A stretch of 52,259 nt of DNA from CAZBWW01 sp964496005 (GCA_964496005.1 CAZBWW010000005.1:1-52259); one strand, 5' to 3'; shown: positions 1-8,804, counted from the stretch's first letter. Translations and numbers: made by a program. The notes: generated by a model from the sequence alone, not told the origin.

Positions 1-1569
1 TGTCTTGAGGTAAATCCAAAAAGCGAAAAATACACCTATGAATCACAGGCTTTGGATGAAAACATGATTTCCGAGGTTTATGAATATGCAGGCTCAAGAA
101 TTATGGAAGCACTTGATGCGCCGCATAAGCTTTCCAAGGCTGAAGAAAATGAATTAGCACGTGAAATAATGGAAGACTTGTTTGCGAAATTTGAAGGTAA
201 ATATAAAAAGGTAAATCTGGAACGTGCATATTTTGCAATTAGGAAAAAGGCTCTCCAGAAAGCTGTACTACACGATGGAAAACGGGTATTCGGACGTGAT
301 TTCGACGAAATACGTCCGTTGAGTGCGGCGGTTGGAGTACTACCAAGAACTCATGGTACGGGCTTATTTTCACGCGGTGAGACACAGGCTTTAACAGTAG
401 CCACACTTGGGAACCCGTCAATGGAGCAGTTAATTCAGGATATGTACGGAGAACGGGCCAAAAGGTACATTCACTATTATAATTTCCCCCCGTACTCAAC
501 TGGTGAAATAGGCCGCATGGGAAGCCCCGGAGGGCGTGAGATTGGACACGGCATGCTCGCTGAAAAAGCGTTGAAACCTGTAATCCCACCGCAAAGTGAG
601 TTTCCATACATGATAATACTTATGACTGAGATATTGTCATCTAACGGGTCTTCGTCAATGGCATCTACTTGCGGTTCAACATTAGCCTTGATGGATGCAG
701 GTGTACCAATAAAGGAGATGGTAGCCGGAATCTCAATCGGGCTTTTGGCAGACGTAGAAAATGATAACTGGGTATTACTTACTGACATAGAAGGTGTGGA
801 AGATGGTGCCGGCCACATGGATTTTAAAATTGCCGGAACAGAGAACGGTATTACTGCGATTCAGCTTGATATGAAAGTAAACGGCATCCCAATGGCATTA
901 TTGCCCAAAGTATTCGAAAAAGCTAAAACTGCACGCCTTCAAGTATTAGAGGTGATGAAAGGCGCAATTAGCAAACCAAACACTGAATTAAGCAAATACG
1001 CACCGAGAATGTCCACAATTAAAGTAAACCCGGATCAAATAGGCATGATTATAGGCAGTGGTGGGAAAACTATTAAGGAAATCCAGTTAAAAACGGGTGC
1101 TGAAATAGGTATTGATGAGGATGGTAGTATCTTTATTTCCGCGGATACCAGCGAGAGTGCACAAAAAGCACTGGCCATTATTGACGGTATGACAAGAGAA
1201 GTTCGAGCCGGTGAGGAATACGAAGGCACTGTGGAAGAAATTGTTGATTTTGGTGCGTTTGTTGAAATTTTACCAGGCCGTACTGGATTACTACACGTTA
1301 GCGAAATTGCTTATGACTATGTAAAAGATGTCAAAGATTATTTAAAGGTTGGCGACAAAATAAACGTCAAAGTACTGGAAGTAAACATGGGCAAGATTTC
1401 GTTATCAAAAAAAGCATTGGAGCCCCGCCCCGAAGGCTATGATGGGAATCAGCGTAGTGGTGGTTACGGTGGTAATGATACTGGCGGCACTAGACGGCAA
1501 AAATATGACAGAAACGACAGAAACAGAAATGACAGAGGTAGAGGTGATAGGGGAAGAAAGCGTTACTAA
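1..1569 (+). CDS. pnp: Polyribonucleotide nucleotidyltransferase (PNPase), 5' truncated by window edge
   Basis: Phosphorolytic 3'-5' exoribonuclease of mRNA decay. The frame is open from base 1 with no start in view, so the N-terminal part of the first RNase PH domain lies outside the window. Seen: the second RNase PH domain with an RNA-binding loop (LFSRGETQ), the serine loop (SSNGSSSMAS) and the catalytic acidic motif EDGAGHMDFK, which keeps both metal-binding Asp residues. A KH domain follows (IGMIIGSGGKTIKEIQ), then an S1 domain (GTVEEIVDFGAFVEI), then a Gly/Arg/Asp-rich tail that probably adds RNA affinity. The domain order is canonical. An RppH-like Nudix enzyme and RNase J lie within 5 kb downstream. 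Identity is certain; only the 5' end is missing. Confidence 0.97.
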   Translation, partial: CLEVNPKSEKYTYESQALDENMISEVYEYAGSRIMEALDAPHKLSKAEENELAREIMEDLFAKFEGKYKKVNLERAYFAIRKKALQKAVLHDGKRVFGRDFDEIRPLSAAVGVLPRTHGTGLFSRGETQALTVATLGNPSMEQLIQDMYGERAKRYIHYYNFPPYSTGEIGRMGSPGGREIGHGMLAEKALKPVIPPQSEFPYMIILMTEILSSNGSSSMASTCGSTLALMDAGVPIKEMVAGISIGLLADVENDNWVLLTDIEGVEDGAGHMDFKIAGTENGITAIQLDMKVNGIPMALLPKVFEKAKTARLQVLEVMKGAISKPNTELSKYAPRMSTIKVNPDQIGMIIGSGGKTIKEIQLKTGAEIGIDEDGSIFISADTSESAQKALAIIDGMTREVRAGEEYEGTVEEIVDFGAFVEILPGRTGLLHVSEIAYDYVKDVKDYLKVGDKINVKVLEVNMGKISLSKKALEPRPEGYDGNQRSGGYGGNDTGGTRRQKYDRNDRNRNDRGRGDRGRKRY

Positions 1570-1608
1570 CAAAAAAGTTACGCCATTTGGCAGCACTTTC
1601 CAAAAAAG

Positions 1609-1617
1609 TGCTAAAAT
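1609..1617 (+). promoter_or_regulatory. Extended -10 (TGcTAAAAT) for the Lon-like ATPase gene
   Basis: TGCTAAAAT ends 9 nt before the ATG at 1627 and there is no Shine-Dalgarno sequence. The transcript is predicted to be leaderless or nearly so. Confidence 0.6.
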
Positions 1618-1626
1618 TGACTTAAC

Positions 1627-2721
1627 ATGCCTAAAGATAAGACCCAAAACGCCGGTCAAGATGAATTCATTTTCGAAGAGTTGGAAGCACTGGATGCTTT
1701 AGTAAAAAAGACCGAAGGGCTCCCCGAAGATTTAGAAGAAAAACTTGATCAAATTCTAAACCGGCTTAACCGCATGGCGCGGTTGGGTCATTATGCGAGC
1801 GAATTTGAAACTTCATCCAGATATATTGAAACTCTGGCGGCAATTCCATGGAAAGCAAGAACAACGGACAATATGGATTTGGCAAACGCGAAAGCGGTAC
1901 TAGACAAGAATCACTACGGTATGGAATGGGTAAAAGAAAAGATTCTGGAATATCTTGCAACCCGAAAATTAATTTTTGAACGGTCTGAAAACCCTGACGA
2001 GGCTTTATCCCAATCACTGGTTTTGCTGTTTGTGGGTTTACAGGGTATTGGAAAAACCACACTTGCCCGTTCTATAGCTGAAGCGCTAGGTCGGGAATTC
2101 ATTAGGGTATCTTTAGGTGCGATTGGTTCAACTTACGAAATAAGAGGTATGAGCAAGGCGTTTCCCGAAGCAGAACCAGGCCAAATTGTCAAAGCCATGA
2201 TTAAATCAAAAGTGCGTAACCCGGTAATTTTACTGGACGAAATTGATAAAGCCAGCGGACAGGAAGGGTTGAGAACAGATATTATGTCGGCTCTGCTTGA
2301 AATACTTGACCCAGAACAAAACAAAACCTTCAGAGATCATTATGTAGATTATCCAATGAATTTGTCTGATATCATGTTTATTTGTTCTGCAAATAATACT
2401 GGAACTATCTCTACGCCATTGATGGATAGATTAGAAGTTATAAAAATGCCCGCGTACACTGATAATGAAAAAATAACTATTGGCAGGCAGTACCTACTTC
2501 CGGAAGTACTAAAAAGAAGCGGACTTAAACCCGATGAGTTGGAAATTAGCCCTGAACTGTGGGAAGGTATAGTCAGACCGTTTGGATATGACAGCGGGAT
2601 TAGAAGTTTAAACAGAACTTTAAGCGGCATAGCGAGAAAAGCGGCAAAAGAAATAGTTGAAGGAAAAGCAACAAAAGTTGTTATTACGAAAGAAAATTTG
2701 AAATATTACCTGCCGCAATAA
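1627..2721 (+). CDS. Lon-type AAA+ ATPase lacking the peptidase domain
   Basis: The 364 residues match only the central part of Lon: a helical segment (about 30-115, ending AAIPWKARTT), then the AAA+ module. Walker A is GLQGIGKTT (137-145), Walker B VILLDEID (200-207), sensor-1 Asn sits in FICSANNT, the Arg finger in MDRLEVI and sensor 2 in GIRSLNR. Full Lon is about 800 residues. The N-terminal substrate domain and the C-terminal Ser-Lys protease domain are both absent, and the protein ends with TAA just after the AAA+ lid. All ATPase residues are kept, so an unfoldase or remodelling ATPase is likelier than a decayed gene. Any partner protease or substrate is unknown. The start is supported by an extended -10 immediately upstream. 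Confidence 0.85.
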   Translation: MPKDKTQNAGQDEFIFEELEALDALVKKTEGLPEDLEEKLDQILNRLNRMARLGHYASEFETSSRYIETLAAIPWKARTTDNMDLANAKAVLDKNHYGMEWVKEKILEYLATRKLIFERSENPDEALSQSLVLLFVGLQGIGKTTLARSIAEALGREFIRVSLGAIGSTYEIRGMSKAFPEAEPGQIVKAMIKSKVRNPVILLDEIDKASGQEGLRTDIMSALLEILDPEQNKTFRDHYVDYPMNLSDIMFICSANNTGTISTPLMDRLEVIKMPAYTDNEKITIGRQYLLPEVLKRSGLKPDELEISPELWEGIVRPFGYDSGIRSLNRTLSGIARKAAKEIVEGKATKVVITKENLKYYLPQ

Positions 2722-2724
2722 AAT
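2719..2724 (+). promoter_or_regulatory. Candidate -10 (TAAAAT) for the Nudix gene
   Basis: TAAAAT spans the stop codon of the Lon-like gene and ends 7 nt before the ATG at 2732, the spacing seen at other genes here. It lacks the upstream TG, so support is moderate; read-through from the upstream gene is equally possible. Confidence 0.4.
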
Positions 2725-2731
2725 TGCAAGT

Positions 2732-3271
2732 ATGACTGATTTAGCTTTGAAAGACCCAAGTTTAGCCGAGTTAGATAAAATACGTGAAAAGGGCTTAAGA
2801 CCCGGAATAGTAGCGTGCTTTGTAAACGACAAGAAACTGCTGATGGTATTGAAAAGGGAGTATAACTTGTGGTTAATGCCGCAGGGAGGTATTAGTAATG
2901 GGGAAACACCACAAACTGCAATTCTTAGAGAAATGACTGAAGAAATGGGTAAAAGTTTTATTGATAACATTGCAGGTGAGGGTGAACTACTTTATGAGGA
3001 GGGGCTGTTTTTTTCGGAAAAAATTCATGGTGAACGGGAATTGCAAACCGACAGCGGTAAAGTTTTAACGATGACAGGTAAGCATTACTTTTTTTATGTG
3101 CTTCCAACTAAAACGCAAGAGGTAATTCTTTCGGATACAGAGTTTGACGATTATTTTTGGATGCCGTACTCGGCTGCAAAATTTATTACCACCAAGATGT
3201 ACGTTAAAAACAAAGGTGAAATAATTTTAAAAGTGTTGGAACTACTTAAAGTCCGGGGGTTTATACTATGA
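2732..3271 (+). CDS. Nudix hydrolase, RppH/Ap(n)A-hydrolase-like
   Basis: A 179-residue Nudix protein. The Nudix box is complete (GGISNGE, seven residues, then REMTEEMG) with the metal-binding REUxEE residues. It is preceded by LWLMPQGGI, and a Pro-Gln-Gly-Gly-Ile motif at this position is typical of RppH RNA pyrophosphohydrolases and dinucleoside polyphosphate hydrolases. RppH removes pyrophosphate from mRNA 5' ends, which would fit the neighbouring pnp and RNase J genes. A nucleotide-pool cleaning role is the alternative. Its stop overlaps the next start (ATGA at 3268), indicating translational coupling to the uracil-DNA glycosylase. Confidence 0.85.
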   Translation: MTDLALKDPSLAELDKIREKGLRPGIVACFVNDKKLLMVLKREYNLWLMPQGGISNGETPQTAILREMTEEMGKSFIDNIAGEGELLYEEGLFFSEKIHGERELQTDSGKVLTMTGKHYFFYVLPTKTQEVILSDTEFDDYFWMPYSAAKFITTKMYVKNKGEIILKVLELLKVRGFIL

Positions 3272-3894
3272 CAAAAAAAGCGCAATTAGCTCAAATTGAA
3301 GCGAGTATTAAGCAGTGCAAAAAATGCAGATTATGTGAAAATGCACTGAATGCAGTCCCCGGTGAGGGAAACCCAGATACCGACTTGGTTTTTATTGGAG
3401 AAGCCCCCGGCGCCGAAGAAGACAAAACAGGCAGACCGTTTGTTGGCAGAGCTGGAAGATTGTTGGAACAACTGCTAGAAAAAATTGGGTATGCACGGGA
3501 GGATGTGTGGATTGGCAACGTTGTTAAGCATCGGCCACCACAAAATAGAGATCCCCTGCCTGATGAGATTGCATTTTGTGAGCCATTTCTTACTATGCAA
3601 TTGGATATAATAAAACCTAAGCTTATTGTCGCGCTAGGTAGGTTCGGGTTGCAGTATTTTTACAAAGAAGGAAAAATTTCGCAGGATAGGGGTAAATTAA
3701 TTGTATTGGAAAAATACAATTTATATCCCGTATACCACCCCGCCGCCGCCCTTCGAAACGGAGATATGGCGCGGGAGCTTGCAAGAGATTTTTTAAAAAT
3801 TCCCGAGGTGCTAAAAAAGGTTACTGCTGAGGCGGCGGAAATTGAAGCGCAAAGAAATAAGTTAATACACGGAACTAATCCATTAGGTTTATGA
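3268..3894 (+). CDS. Uracil-DNA glycosylase, family 4 (Fe-S type), with a Cys-to-His ligand change
   Basis: A 208-residue enzyme that excises uracil from DNA to start base-excision repair. Motif A is GEAPGAEED (44-52) and motif B is YHPAAALR (156-163). Family 4 enzymes bind a 4Fe-4S cluster with CxxC near the N-terminus plus two later Cys. Here C17 and C20 are present and C104 is present, but the Cys expected in NVVKCRPP is His88 (NVVKHRPP). His can ligate Fe-S clusters, so the cluster may persist with altered properties. The family signature VPGEGNPDTDLVFIGEAPG is otherwise strong. The gene overlaps the Nudix gene by 4 nt. Confidence 0.93.
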   Translation: MTKKAQLAQIEASIKQCKKCRLCENALNAVPGEGNPDTDLVFIGEAPGAEEDKTGRPFVGRAGRLLEQLLEKIGYAREDVWIGNVVKHRPPQNRDPLPDEIAFCEPFLTMQLDIIKPKLIVALGRFGLQYFYKEGKISQDRGKLIVLEKYNLYPVYHPAAALRNGDMARELARDFLKIPEVLKKVTAEAAEIEAQRNKLIHGTNPLGL

Positions 3895-3986
3895 TTTCAT
3901 CACGGTGTAAAAGAATTTCAACATATCGGCTTCGTAGTCCGATAGTAGCTATTCACTAACCTAGTGGAAAAAAATCTGTTAAAGTT

Positions 3987-3992
3987 AAGGAG
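3987..3992 (+). promoter_or_regulatory. Shine-Dalgarno AAGGAG for RNase J
   Basis: AAGGAG lies 9 nt before the ATG at 4002. It is one of the minority of genes here with a leader and a strong ribosome binding site, and it fixes the RNase J start. Confidence 0.75.
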
Positions 3993-4001
3993 ATAAATAA
4001 T

Positions 4002-5732
4002 ATGCCAAAGTTTACAAATGAAAAAAGAGAAAAAATAGAAAGACAAAATCTGGAGAGTGCACCGGAACTTAAAATACTTGCACTAAGTGGTACGGAAGGT
4101 GTTACGAAAAACATGACTGTGTACGAATACGGCGATGACATTATTATCGTCGACTGTGGAATAGGCTTTCCAGACGCGGAAATGCTTGGGGTTGACGTTG
4201 TAATTCCGGACTTTTCGTATGTGTTGGATCGGAAAGAAAAAGTTCGCGGGTTAATTATTACGCACGGCCACGAGGATCACCTTGGTGCTGTCCCCTACTT
4301 GCTTTCCGAATTAAACGTACCGATATACGCAAACGCCCTTGTTCAAGGCTTCATCAAAAGCAGGCTAAAAGACAGGGCTAACTCACAAACAGAACAAGAC
4401 ACCAGTTTTCATCTAATCGGACCAAATGAACCGGAAATACAGCTCGGTGCTTTTAAAATCTCAACATTTCGGGTTAACCACTCTGTGCCTACGTCCTTGG
4501 GAATTTGTATAAATACACCCGAAGGCAAGTTACTTCATATGGCGGATTACAAAGTTGACTGGACACCTATCTTGGACGAGCCAATAGATATCGCAACTAT
4601 TTCCCGTCACGGTAAAGAGGGTGTGTTGTGCCTGATGTCAGATTGTCTGGGTGCAACTACCGAGGGCTATTCCAAATCCGAAAAGGAATTGAGCTCAACG
4701 TTTCATACATTATTTGAGCAAGCTGAAAACAGGCAGATTATGGTCACAACCATCTCGTCTAATATTTCACGAATGTACCAAATTATAGATGCCGCAATTA
4801 GAATGGGAAGAAAAGTATCAATTGGCGGGAGATCAATTCATCAGAGCGTAGCCGTGGCAAAAGGATTAGGCTTGCTCCCTTTTGACGAGTCGGTGTTTGT
4901 GGATTCAGAAAAGGCAGCCGGTTATCCGCAAAAAGACTTGGTTTACATTGTTGCCGGGTGTTATGGCCAACAAGGGTCTACTCTTGATCGGATCAGCCGG
5001 GATGAACATAAACACATTTTGCTTGAAGACAATGCAATGGTAATCTTTTCTGCGGATCCTAACCCGCCGGGTGCCGATATTGCGGTTGAGAGAGTAATGG
5101 ACAATTTAACATTACGGGGAACTGAAGTTTTTTACAGTGAAATTCAGGAAAACTTGCACGTGTCAGGTCACGGGCCAAAAGGCGACTTAACTTTAATAGC
5201 GTCTATTGTAAAACCAAAATATTTTATTCCTATTGGCGGTACAGTAACAAAAGCCCGGGCGTACAGAAATATGGTCGGAAAATTAGGCTTTGACAAAAAT
5301 TCCGTTTTTGAATTGCTTGAGGGCGAAAGTGTAGTTATTAAAAATCAACAAGCAAAAAGAGGTCCGGTTATCCAGACCGAACAAATCTTAATAGACGGTT
5401 CGGGTGTTGGGGATGTTGGGAAAGTTGTTATACAAGACCGAAAATATCTATCCAATGAAGGTGTATTTATTGTTGTAGTACCAATGTCAAAGCAAAACAA
5501 CAGAATTATGGGTAGTGTTGAAATAATTACCCGGGGGTTTGTGTACGTCAAAGAATCTAAAGATTTGATGGAAAAATCTAAAAAGCTGGTGAACAAACTC
5601 TTAAATAATGAAAAGGGCGATGTGCAAAATTGGAACAGTATTCAAGGTAAGCTTGAAAAAGAAGTGTCCAAATTCCTGCGAAAAGAAACCGGTCGAAATC
5701 CGATGGTGATTGTATTTGCCTTAACAATATAG
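4002..5732 (+). CDS. rnj: Ribonuclease J
   Basis: A 576-residue metallo-beta-lactamase/beta-CASP ribonuclease with endo- and 5'-3' exoribonuclease activity in RNA maturation and decay. The zinc motif HGHEDH is at 88-93, followed by LGAVPYLL; the later MBL His motifs (NHSVP, ADYKVDW) are visible, and the beta-CASP region contains the conserved SGHGPKGDL segment. The C-terminal domain (ITRGFVYVKESKDLME) and closing RNase J-type segment are present, so it is full length. With pnp and an RppH-like enzyme nearby, the first 6 kb encodes much of an RNA-decay set. It is preceded by a good Shine-Dalgarno sequence. Confidence 0.96.
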   Translation: MPKFTNEKREKIERQNLESAPELKILALSGTEGVTKNMTVYEYGDDIIIVDCGIGFPDAEMLGVDVVIPDFSYVLDRKEKVRGLIITHGHEDHLGAVPYLLSELNVPIYANALVQGFIKSRLKDRANSQTEQDTSFHLIGPNEPEIQLGAFKISTFRVNHSVPTSLGICINTPEGKLLHMADYKVDWTPILDEPIDIATISRHGKEGVLCLMSDCLGATTEGYSKSEKELSSTFHTLFEQAENRQIMVTTISSNISRMYQIIDAAIRMGRKVSIGGRSIHQSVAVAKGLGLLPFDESVFVDSEKAAGYPQKDLVYIVAGCYGQQGSTLDRISRDEHKHILLEDNAMVIFSADPNPPGADIAVERVMDNLTLRGTEVFYSEIQENLHVSGHGPKGDLTLIASIVKPKYFIPIGGTVTKARAYRNMVGKLGFDKNSVFELLEGESVVIKNQQAKRGPVIQTEQILIDGSGVGDVGKVVIQDRKYLSNEGVFIVVVPMSKQNNRIMGSVEIITRGFVYVKESKDLMEKSKKLVNKLLNNEKGDVQNWNSIQGKLEKEVSKFLRKETGRNPMVIVFALTI

Positions 5733-5782
5733 CTCAACAATATAGGTTAGAGCAAAAAACACGGCTTAAAACAGCTTAAAAA

Positions 5783-5791
5783 TGGTATTAT
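5783..5791 (+). promoter_or_regulatory. Extended -10 (TGgTATTAT) for ftsK
   Basis: TGGTATTAT ends 7 nt before the ATG at 5799 with no Shine-Dalgarno sequence. The predicted transcript start coincides with or touches the start codon. Confidence 0.6.
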
Positions 5792-5798
5792 TACGGTA

Positions 5799-8078
5799 AT
5801 GCCTAAAAAACGTGGACGACGCAAAAAATTCAAACTCAGGTTCAATGTAAGAATTGAAACGGCTAGATCCGCAGTCGCTATTTTGTTACTTGTACTTTCA
5901 GGTATAACCCTTATTTCGCTTGTTTTTAGCAATTATTCACTAAACGCCAAAGTACAGGGTATTTTTAGACTCGGATTCGGATACGCCTTTGTACTTTTGA
6001 TACCTATATTCTTTATTTTAGGCCTGTATCTTCTTAATACCGTAGAGTGGAAAGTGGTTAACTCCCGTATATTAGTGGGGTTAACTATTTTATTGTTTGC
6101 TGTTTCCGCACTAATTCATACTTTTATCTCAAACGACAAAGCGTATGAAATTGCGCGAGCAGGCTCAGGCGGTGGACTCATCGGCTATAAATTGGCTCAA
6201 TTGTTAGAAGGTATGGTTAGTGTTTATGGCGCTGTGCTAATTTTACTGGCACTTTCTGTACTTGCGGCTATTTTAATAATTAACAAGTCTTTTGACGAGA
6301 TTGTAGCTGTAATAAAAAATCCCGGCGAACATAGCGGTTTTCTAAAAAGTCTACCTTTTATTGGTAAGGGGGACAAAACAAAAGACGCTAAAGCAGACGG
6401 TAAAGCAGATGATATTGTAATTGACTCCGGTATGCACCTAAATACAGAATCGGATCAGGCAGCAACCTCAGACGATGATGAGCCGCTTGAAAAACCGAGC
6501 TTTGAAATTATCCCGACTTTGGCCGAGCCACGAACCGAAATAGGTGTAACAATAGCATCCGCCGGAGCCGGGACGGTTACCTCGTTAACAACTCCTGGAC
6601 TACCTTACAGTGACAAGGTTTGGGAACCCCCGCCACTTGACTTGTTAAATAACCCGCCAAATACCCCTGTAGATAGAGGAGATGTCAAAGCCCGTGCAAG
6701 AATAATCGAAGAAACGCTGTTATCGTTTGGGATCCAGGCTAGTGTAAAAGATTATAGATTTGGTCCTTCGGTAACCCAATATATGCTGGAAGCGTCGTCG
6801 GGCACAAAAATCGCGAAAATTGCCAATTTGCAATACGACCTGGCATTGGCACTTGCTTCACCTACCGGCTCCGTCAGAATTGAGGCGCCAATTCCTGGAA
6901 AATCGTTGATAGGTATTGAGGTGCCTAACAATAATAGGGTCTCGGTTTATTTCAAAGAGCTAATTTCTTCAGACGCAATGAAGGGTAAAAAATCCAAACT
7001 TACAATTGTACTTGGGCTGGATGTTGGCGGCCAACCAATTGTGTATGATATCCAAAAAATGCCTCATTTGTTAATTGCAGGGGCTACGGGTTCCGGAAAA
7101 TCGGTTTTTATTCATTCTTTAATGGCATCGTTATTATTTAAAGCAAGTCCGGAAGAAATAAAATTTATCCTAATTGATCCTAAAAGAGTGGAGCTGGTAA
7201 ATTACAACGGCATTCCCCATCTACTCGCGCCGGTAATAACCGACATCGACCGTGCCGCAGCAACATTTAAATGGTTAGTTAAAGAAATGGAACGCAGATA
7301 TAAACTGCTCGAAACCGCAAAAGTACGGAATATTGACGCCTATAATGAAAAATCGGGTTTTCAGGCTTTACCTTATATCGTGCTGGTGGTTGACGAAATG
7401 GCGGAAATTATGGTTGCTGACCCGGCGGCGGTTGAAAAAAGCATTATTAGGTTGGCGCAACTCGCACGGGCAACAGGTATTCATTTAGTACTAGCTTTGC
7501 AAAGACCGTCAACAAACGTAATTACAGGATTGATAAAAGCCAATATTCCATGTCGAATTGCATTCAATGTAACTAGCCAGGTTGACTCGCGCGTTATTAT
7601 TGACCAGCCCGGAGCTGAAAAATTGTTGGGAAGCGGAGATATGTTATTTGTACCTCCGGATGAAGCAAATCCGATTAGAATTCAGGGTGCGTATGTAGAC
7701 ACCAAAGAAACTACAAATCTGGTTAATTATTTAATTAATTCCGGGGTAGAACCAAGCTTTAAAGAAGATATGTTTGATGTCAGGGATGACTCAAAAAGCG
7801 TTTCAGCAGGCGGAGAAGGAGTAGATGACTTATTTGATGAAGCCGCGGAAATAATAATTGCAGATGGCAAAGGCTCGGCATCGCTTCTACAAAGAAGGTT
7901 ATCTATTGGGTATTCGAGAGCGGCAAGAATATTAGACGAGCTAGAAGCCAAAGGTATTGTGGGACCGCCAAAAGGCAGTAAACCAAGGGAAGTATTAATT
8001 AAAGGGCATGTTGCAAATCCTCTGGAACAGGATTATGACCTAATAGATGAAGGGGGTGTACAAAATGACATCTTATAA
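5799..8078 (+). CDS. ftsK: DNA translocase FtsK/SpoIIIE
   Basis: A 759-residue membrane-anchored hexameric DNA pump that clears chromosomal DNA from the division septum. It has a basic N-terminus (KKRGRRKKFK), four hydrophobic segments in roughly residues 20-165, an acidic linker (about 190-290), the alpha/beta RecA-like motor with Walker A GATGSGKS (428-435) and Walker B VVDEMAEI (D532), and a C-terminal winged-helix gamma domain (about 675-735, with LLQRRLSIGYSRAARILDEL) that reads orientation motifs. The last codons overlap the start of the receiver-domain gene. The start is supported by an extended -10 directly upstream. Confidence 0.96.
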   Translation: MPKKRGRRKKFKLRFNVRIETARSAVAILLLVLSGITLISLVFSNYSLNAKVQGIFRLGFGYAFVLLIPIFFILGLYLLNTVEWKVVNSRILVGLTILLFAVSALIHTFISNDKAYEIARAGSGGGLIGYKLAQLLEGMVSVYGAVLILLALSVLAAILIINKSFDEIVAVIKNPGEHSGFLKSLPFIGKGDKTKDAKADGKADDIVIDSGMHLNTESDQAATSDDDEPLEKPSFEIIPTLAEPRTEIGVTIASAGAGTVTSLTTPGLPYSDKVWEPPPLDLLNNPPNTPVDRGDVKARARIIEETLLSFGIQASVKDYRFGPSVTQYMLEASSGTKIAKIANLQYDLALALASPTGSVRIEAPIPGKSLIGIEVPNNNRVSVYFKELISSDAMKGKKSKLTIVLGLDVGGQPIVYDIQKMPHLLIAGATGSGKSVFIHSLMASLLFKASPEEIKFILIDPKRVELVNYNGIPHLLAPVITDIDRAAATFKWLVKEMERRYKLLETAKVRNIDAYNEKSGFQALPYIVLVVDEMAEIMVADPAAVEKSIIRLAQLARATGIHLVLALQRPSTNVITGLIKANIPCRIAFNVTSQVDSRVIIDQPGAEKLLGSGDMLFVPPDEANPIRIQGAYVDTKETTNLVNYLINSGVEPSFKEDMFDVRDDSKSVSAGGEGVDDLFDEAAEIIIADGKGSASLLQRRLSIGYSRAARILDELEAKGIVGPPKGSKPREVLIKGHVANPLEQDYDLIDEGGVQNDIL
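8050..8058 (+). promoter_or_regulatory. Strong Shine-Dalgarno AAGGGGGTG inside the ftsK 3' end
   Basis: AAGGGGGTG lies 6 nt before the ATG at 8065. It can pair over nine bases with the usual CACCUCCUU anti-SD of 16S rRNA, with one G-U wobble. It argues for the start at 8065 over the in-frame upstream ATG at 8047. Confidence 0.7.
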
Positions 8079-8457
8079 AATCAAGATTCTACTTGCTGAA
8101 GATGAAAAAATTGCATACGAACCGTTAAAACTTAAATTGGAAGAAGAAGGTTATGAAGTAAGAGTTGTAGAAAGCGGTGATAACGTTGTTAATACAGTAA
8201 AAGAATTTATGCCTAACCTGTTGATTCTGGACGTGGTGCTCCCGAAAAAATTTGGGTTTGAAATTCTAAAGGAAATGCGCGAAGATGATAGATTGAAAAC
8301 CATGCCTGTATTAATTCTTTCCAATCTTTCACAAATTGAGGATATATCAAAAGCCGCAGAGCTCGGAGCAATAGAGTACATAATAAAGAGTGATATCTCA
8401 CTTTCGGAGTTAACAAAAAAAATTGCTGCAATAATTAGCAGGACACCTAACAATTAG
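8065..8457 (+). CDS. Stand-alone response regulator receiver domain
   Basis: 130 residues, a single CheY-like REC domain without an output domain. The acidic pair is E12/D13, the phospho-acceptor D56 (ILDVVLPKKFG), the switch Ser86 (LILSN) and the conserved Lys108 (IIKSD). No histidine kinase lies in the window, so the input is unknown. The gene starts inside the ftsK 3' end (14 nt overlap) behind a near-perfect Shine-Dalgarno, so it is cotranscribed with ftsK but probably translated at a higher rate. It could act by protein-protein contact. Confidence 0.92.
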   Translation: MTSYKIKILLAEDEKIAYEPLKLKLEEEGYEVRVVESGDNVVNTVKEFMPNLLILDVVLPKKFGFEILKEMREDDRLKTMPVLILSNLSQIEDISKAAELGAIEYIIKSDISLSELTKKIAAIISRTPNN

Positions 8458-8472
8458 AAAGCGGGTTGTAAT

Positions 8473-8501
8473 TTGACGAAGCCCTGCGCACATGTGATAC
8501 T
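8473..8501 (+). promoter_or_regulatory. Full -35/-10 promoter for the 92-residue membrane protein gene
   Basis: TTGACG and GATACT are separated by exactly 17 nt, with TG directly upstream of the -10 region. It lies 24 nt before the ATG at 8526, giving a leader of about 17 nt. Confidence 0.65.
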
Positions 8502-8525
8502 TTCTTTAGACTGAACTACTGCCCT

Positions 8526-8804
8526 ATGGATATACAGACACTATTAATTATTATTCTTGCTATTTTGACTGTTTGTATTGTTGCCGTAAGTATTTACCTG
8601 ATAATCACACTAAAAGAACTAAGGGGTACACTACACCGTGCCGACAATGTACTTGAAGACGTTGAAACCGTAACCAAGACTGTATCAACTCCTGCGGCGG
8701 CGATAACTATGCTGGCAAACTTCATGTACGATGCCGTAAGTACAGTTAAATCGGTTACATCGATTGCAGATCATTCCAGCTCCAGAAATAAAAACCATAA
8801 ATAA
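8526..8804 (+). CDS. Small single-pass membrane protein, DUF948-like
   Basis: 92 residues. One long hydrophobic segment at about 5-28 is followed by an amphipathic stretch (ELRGTLHRADNVLEDVETVTKTV). That pattern resembles DUF948-type proteins, where an N-terminal TM helix precedes a coiled-coil-forming region. The function is unknown. It has its own well-spaced promoter. The similarity is by pattern only; a generic small membrane protein is the alternative. Confidence 0.7.
   Translation: MDIQTLLIIILAILTVCIVAVSIYLIITLKELRGTLHRADNVLEDVETVTKTVSTPAAAITMLANFMYDAVSTVKSVTSIADHSSSRNKNHK

Noticed and set aside
5723..5745. Direct repeat AACAATATAG twice at a 13-nt period after RNase J
   Set aside because: Short, AT-rich and single occurrence; no link to a mobile element or binding site can be shown.
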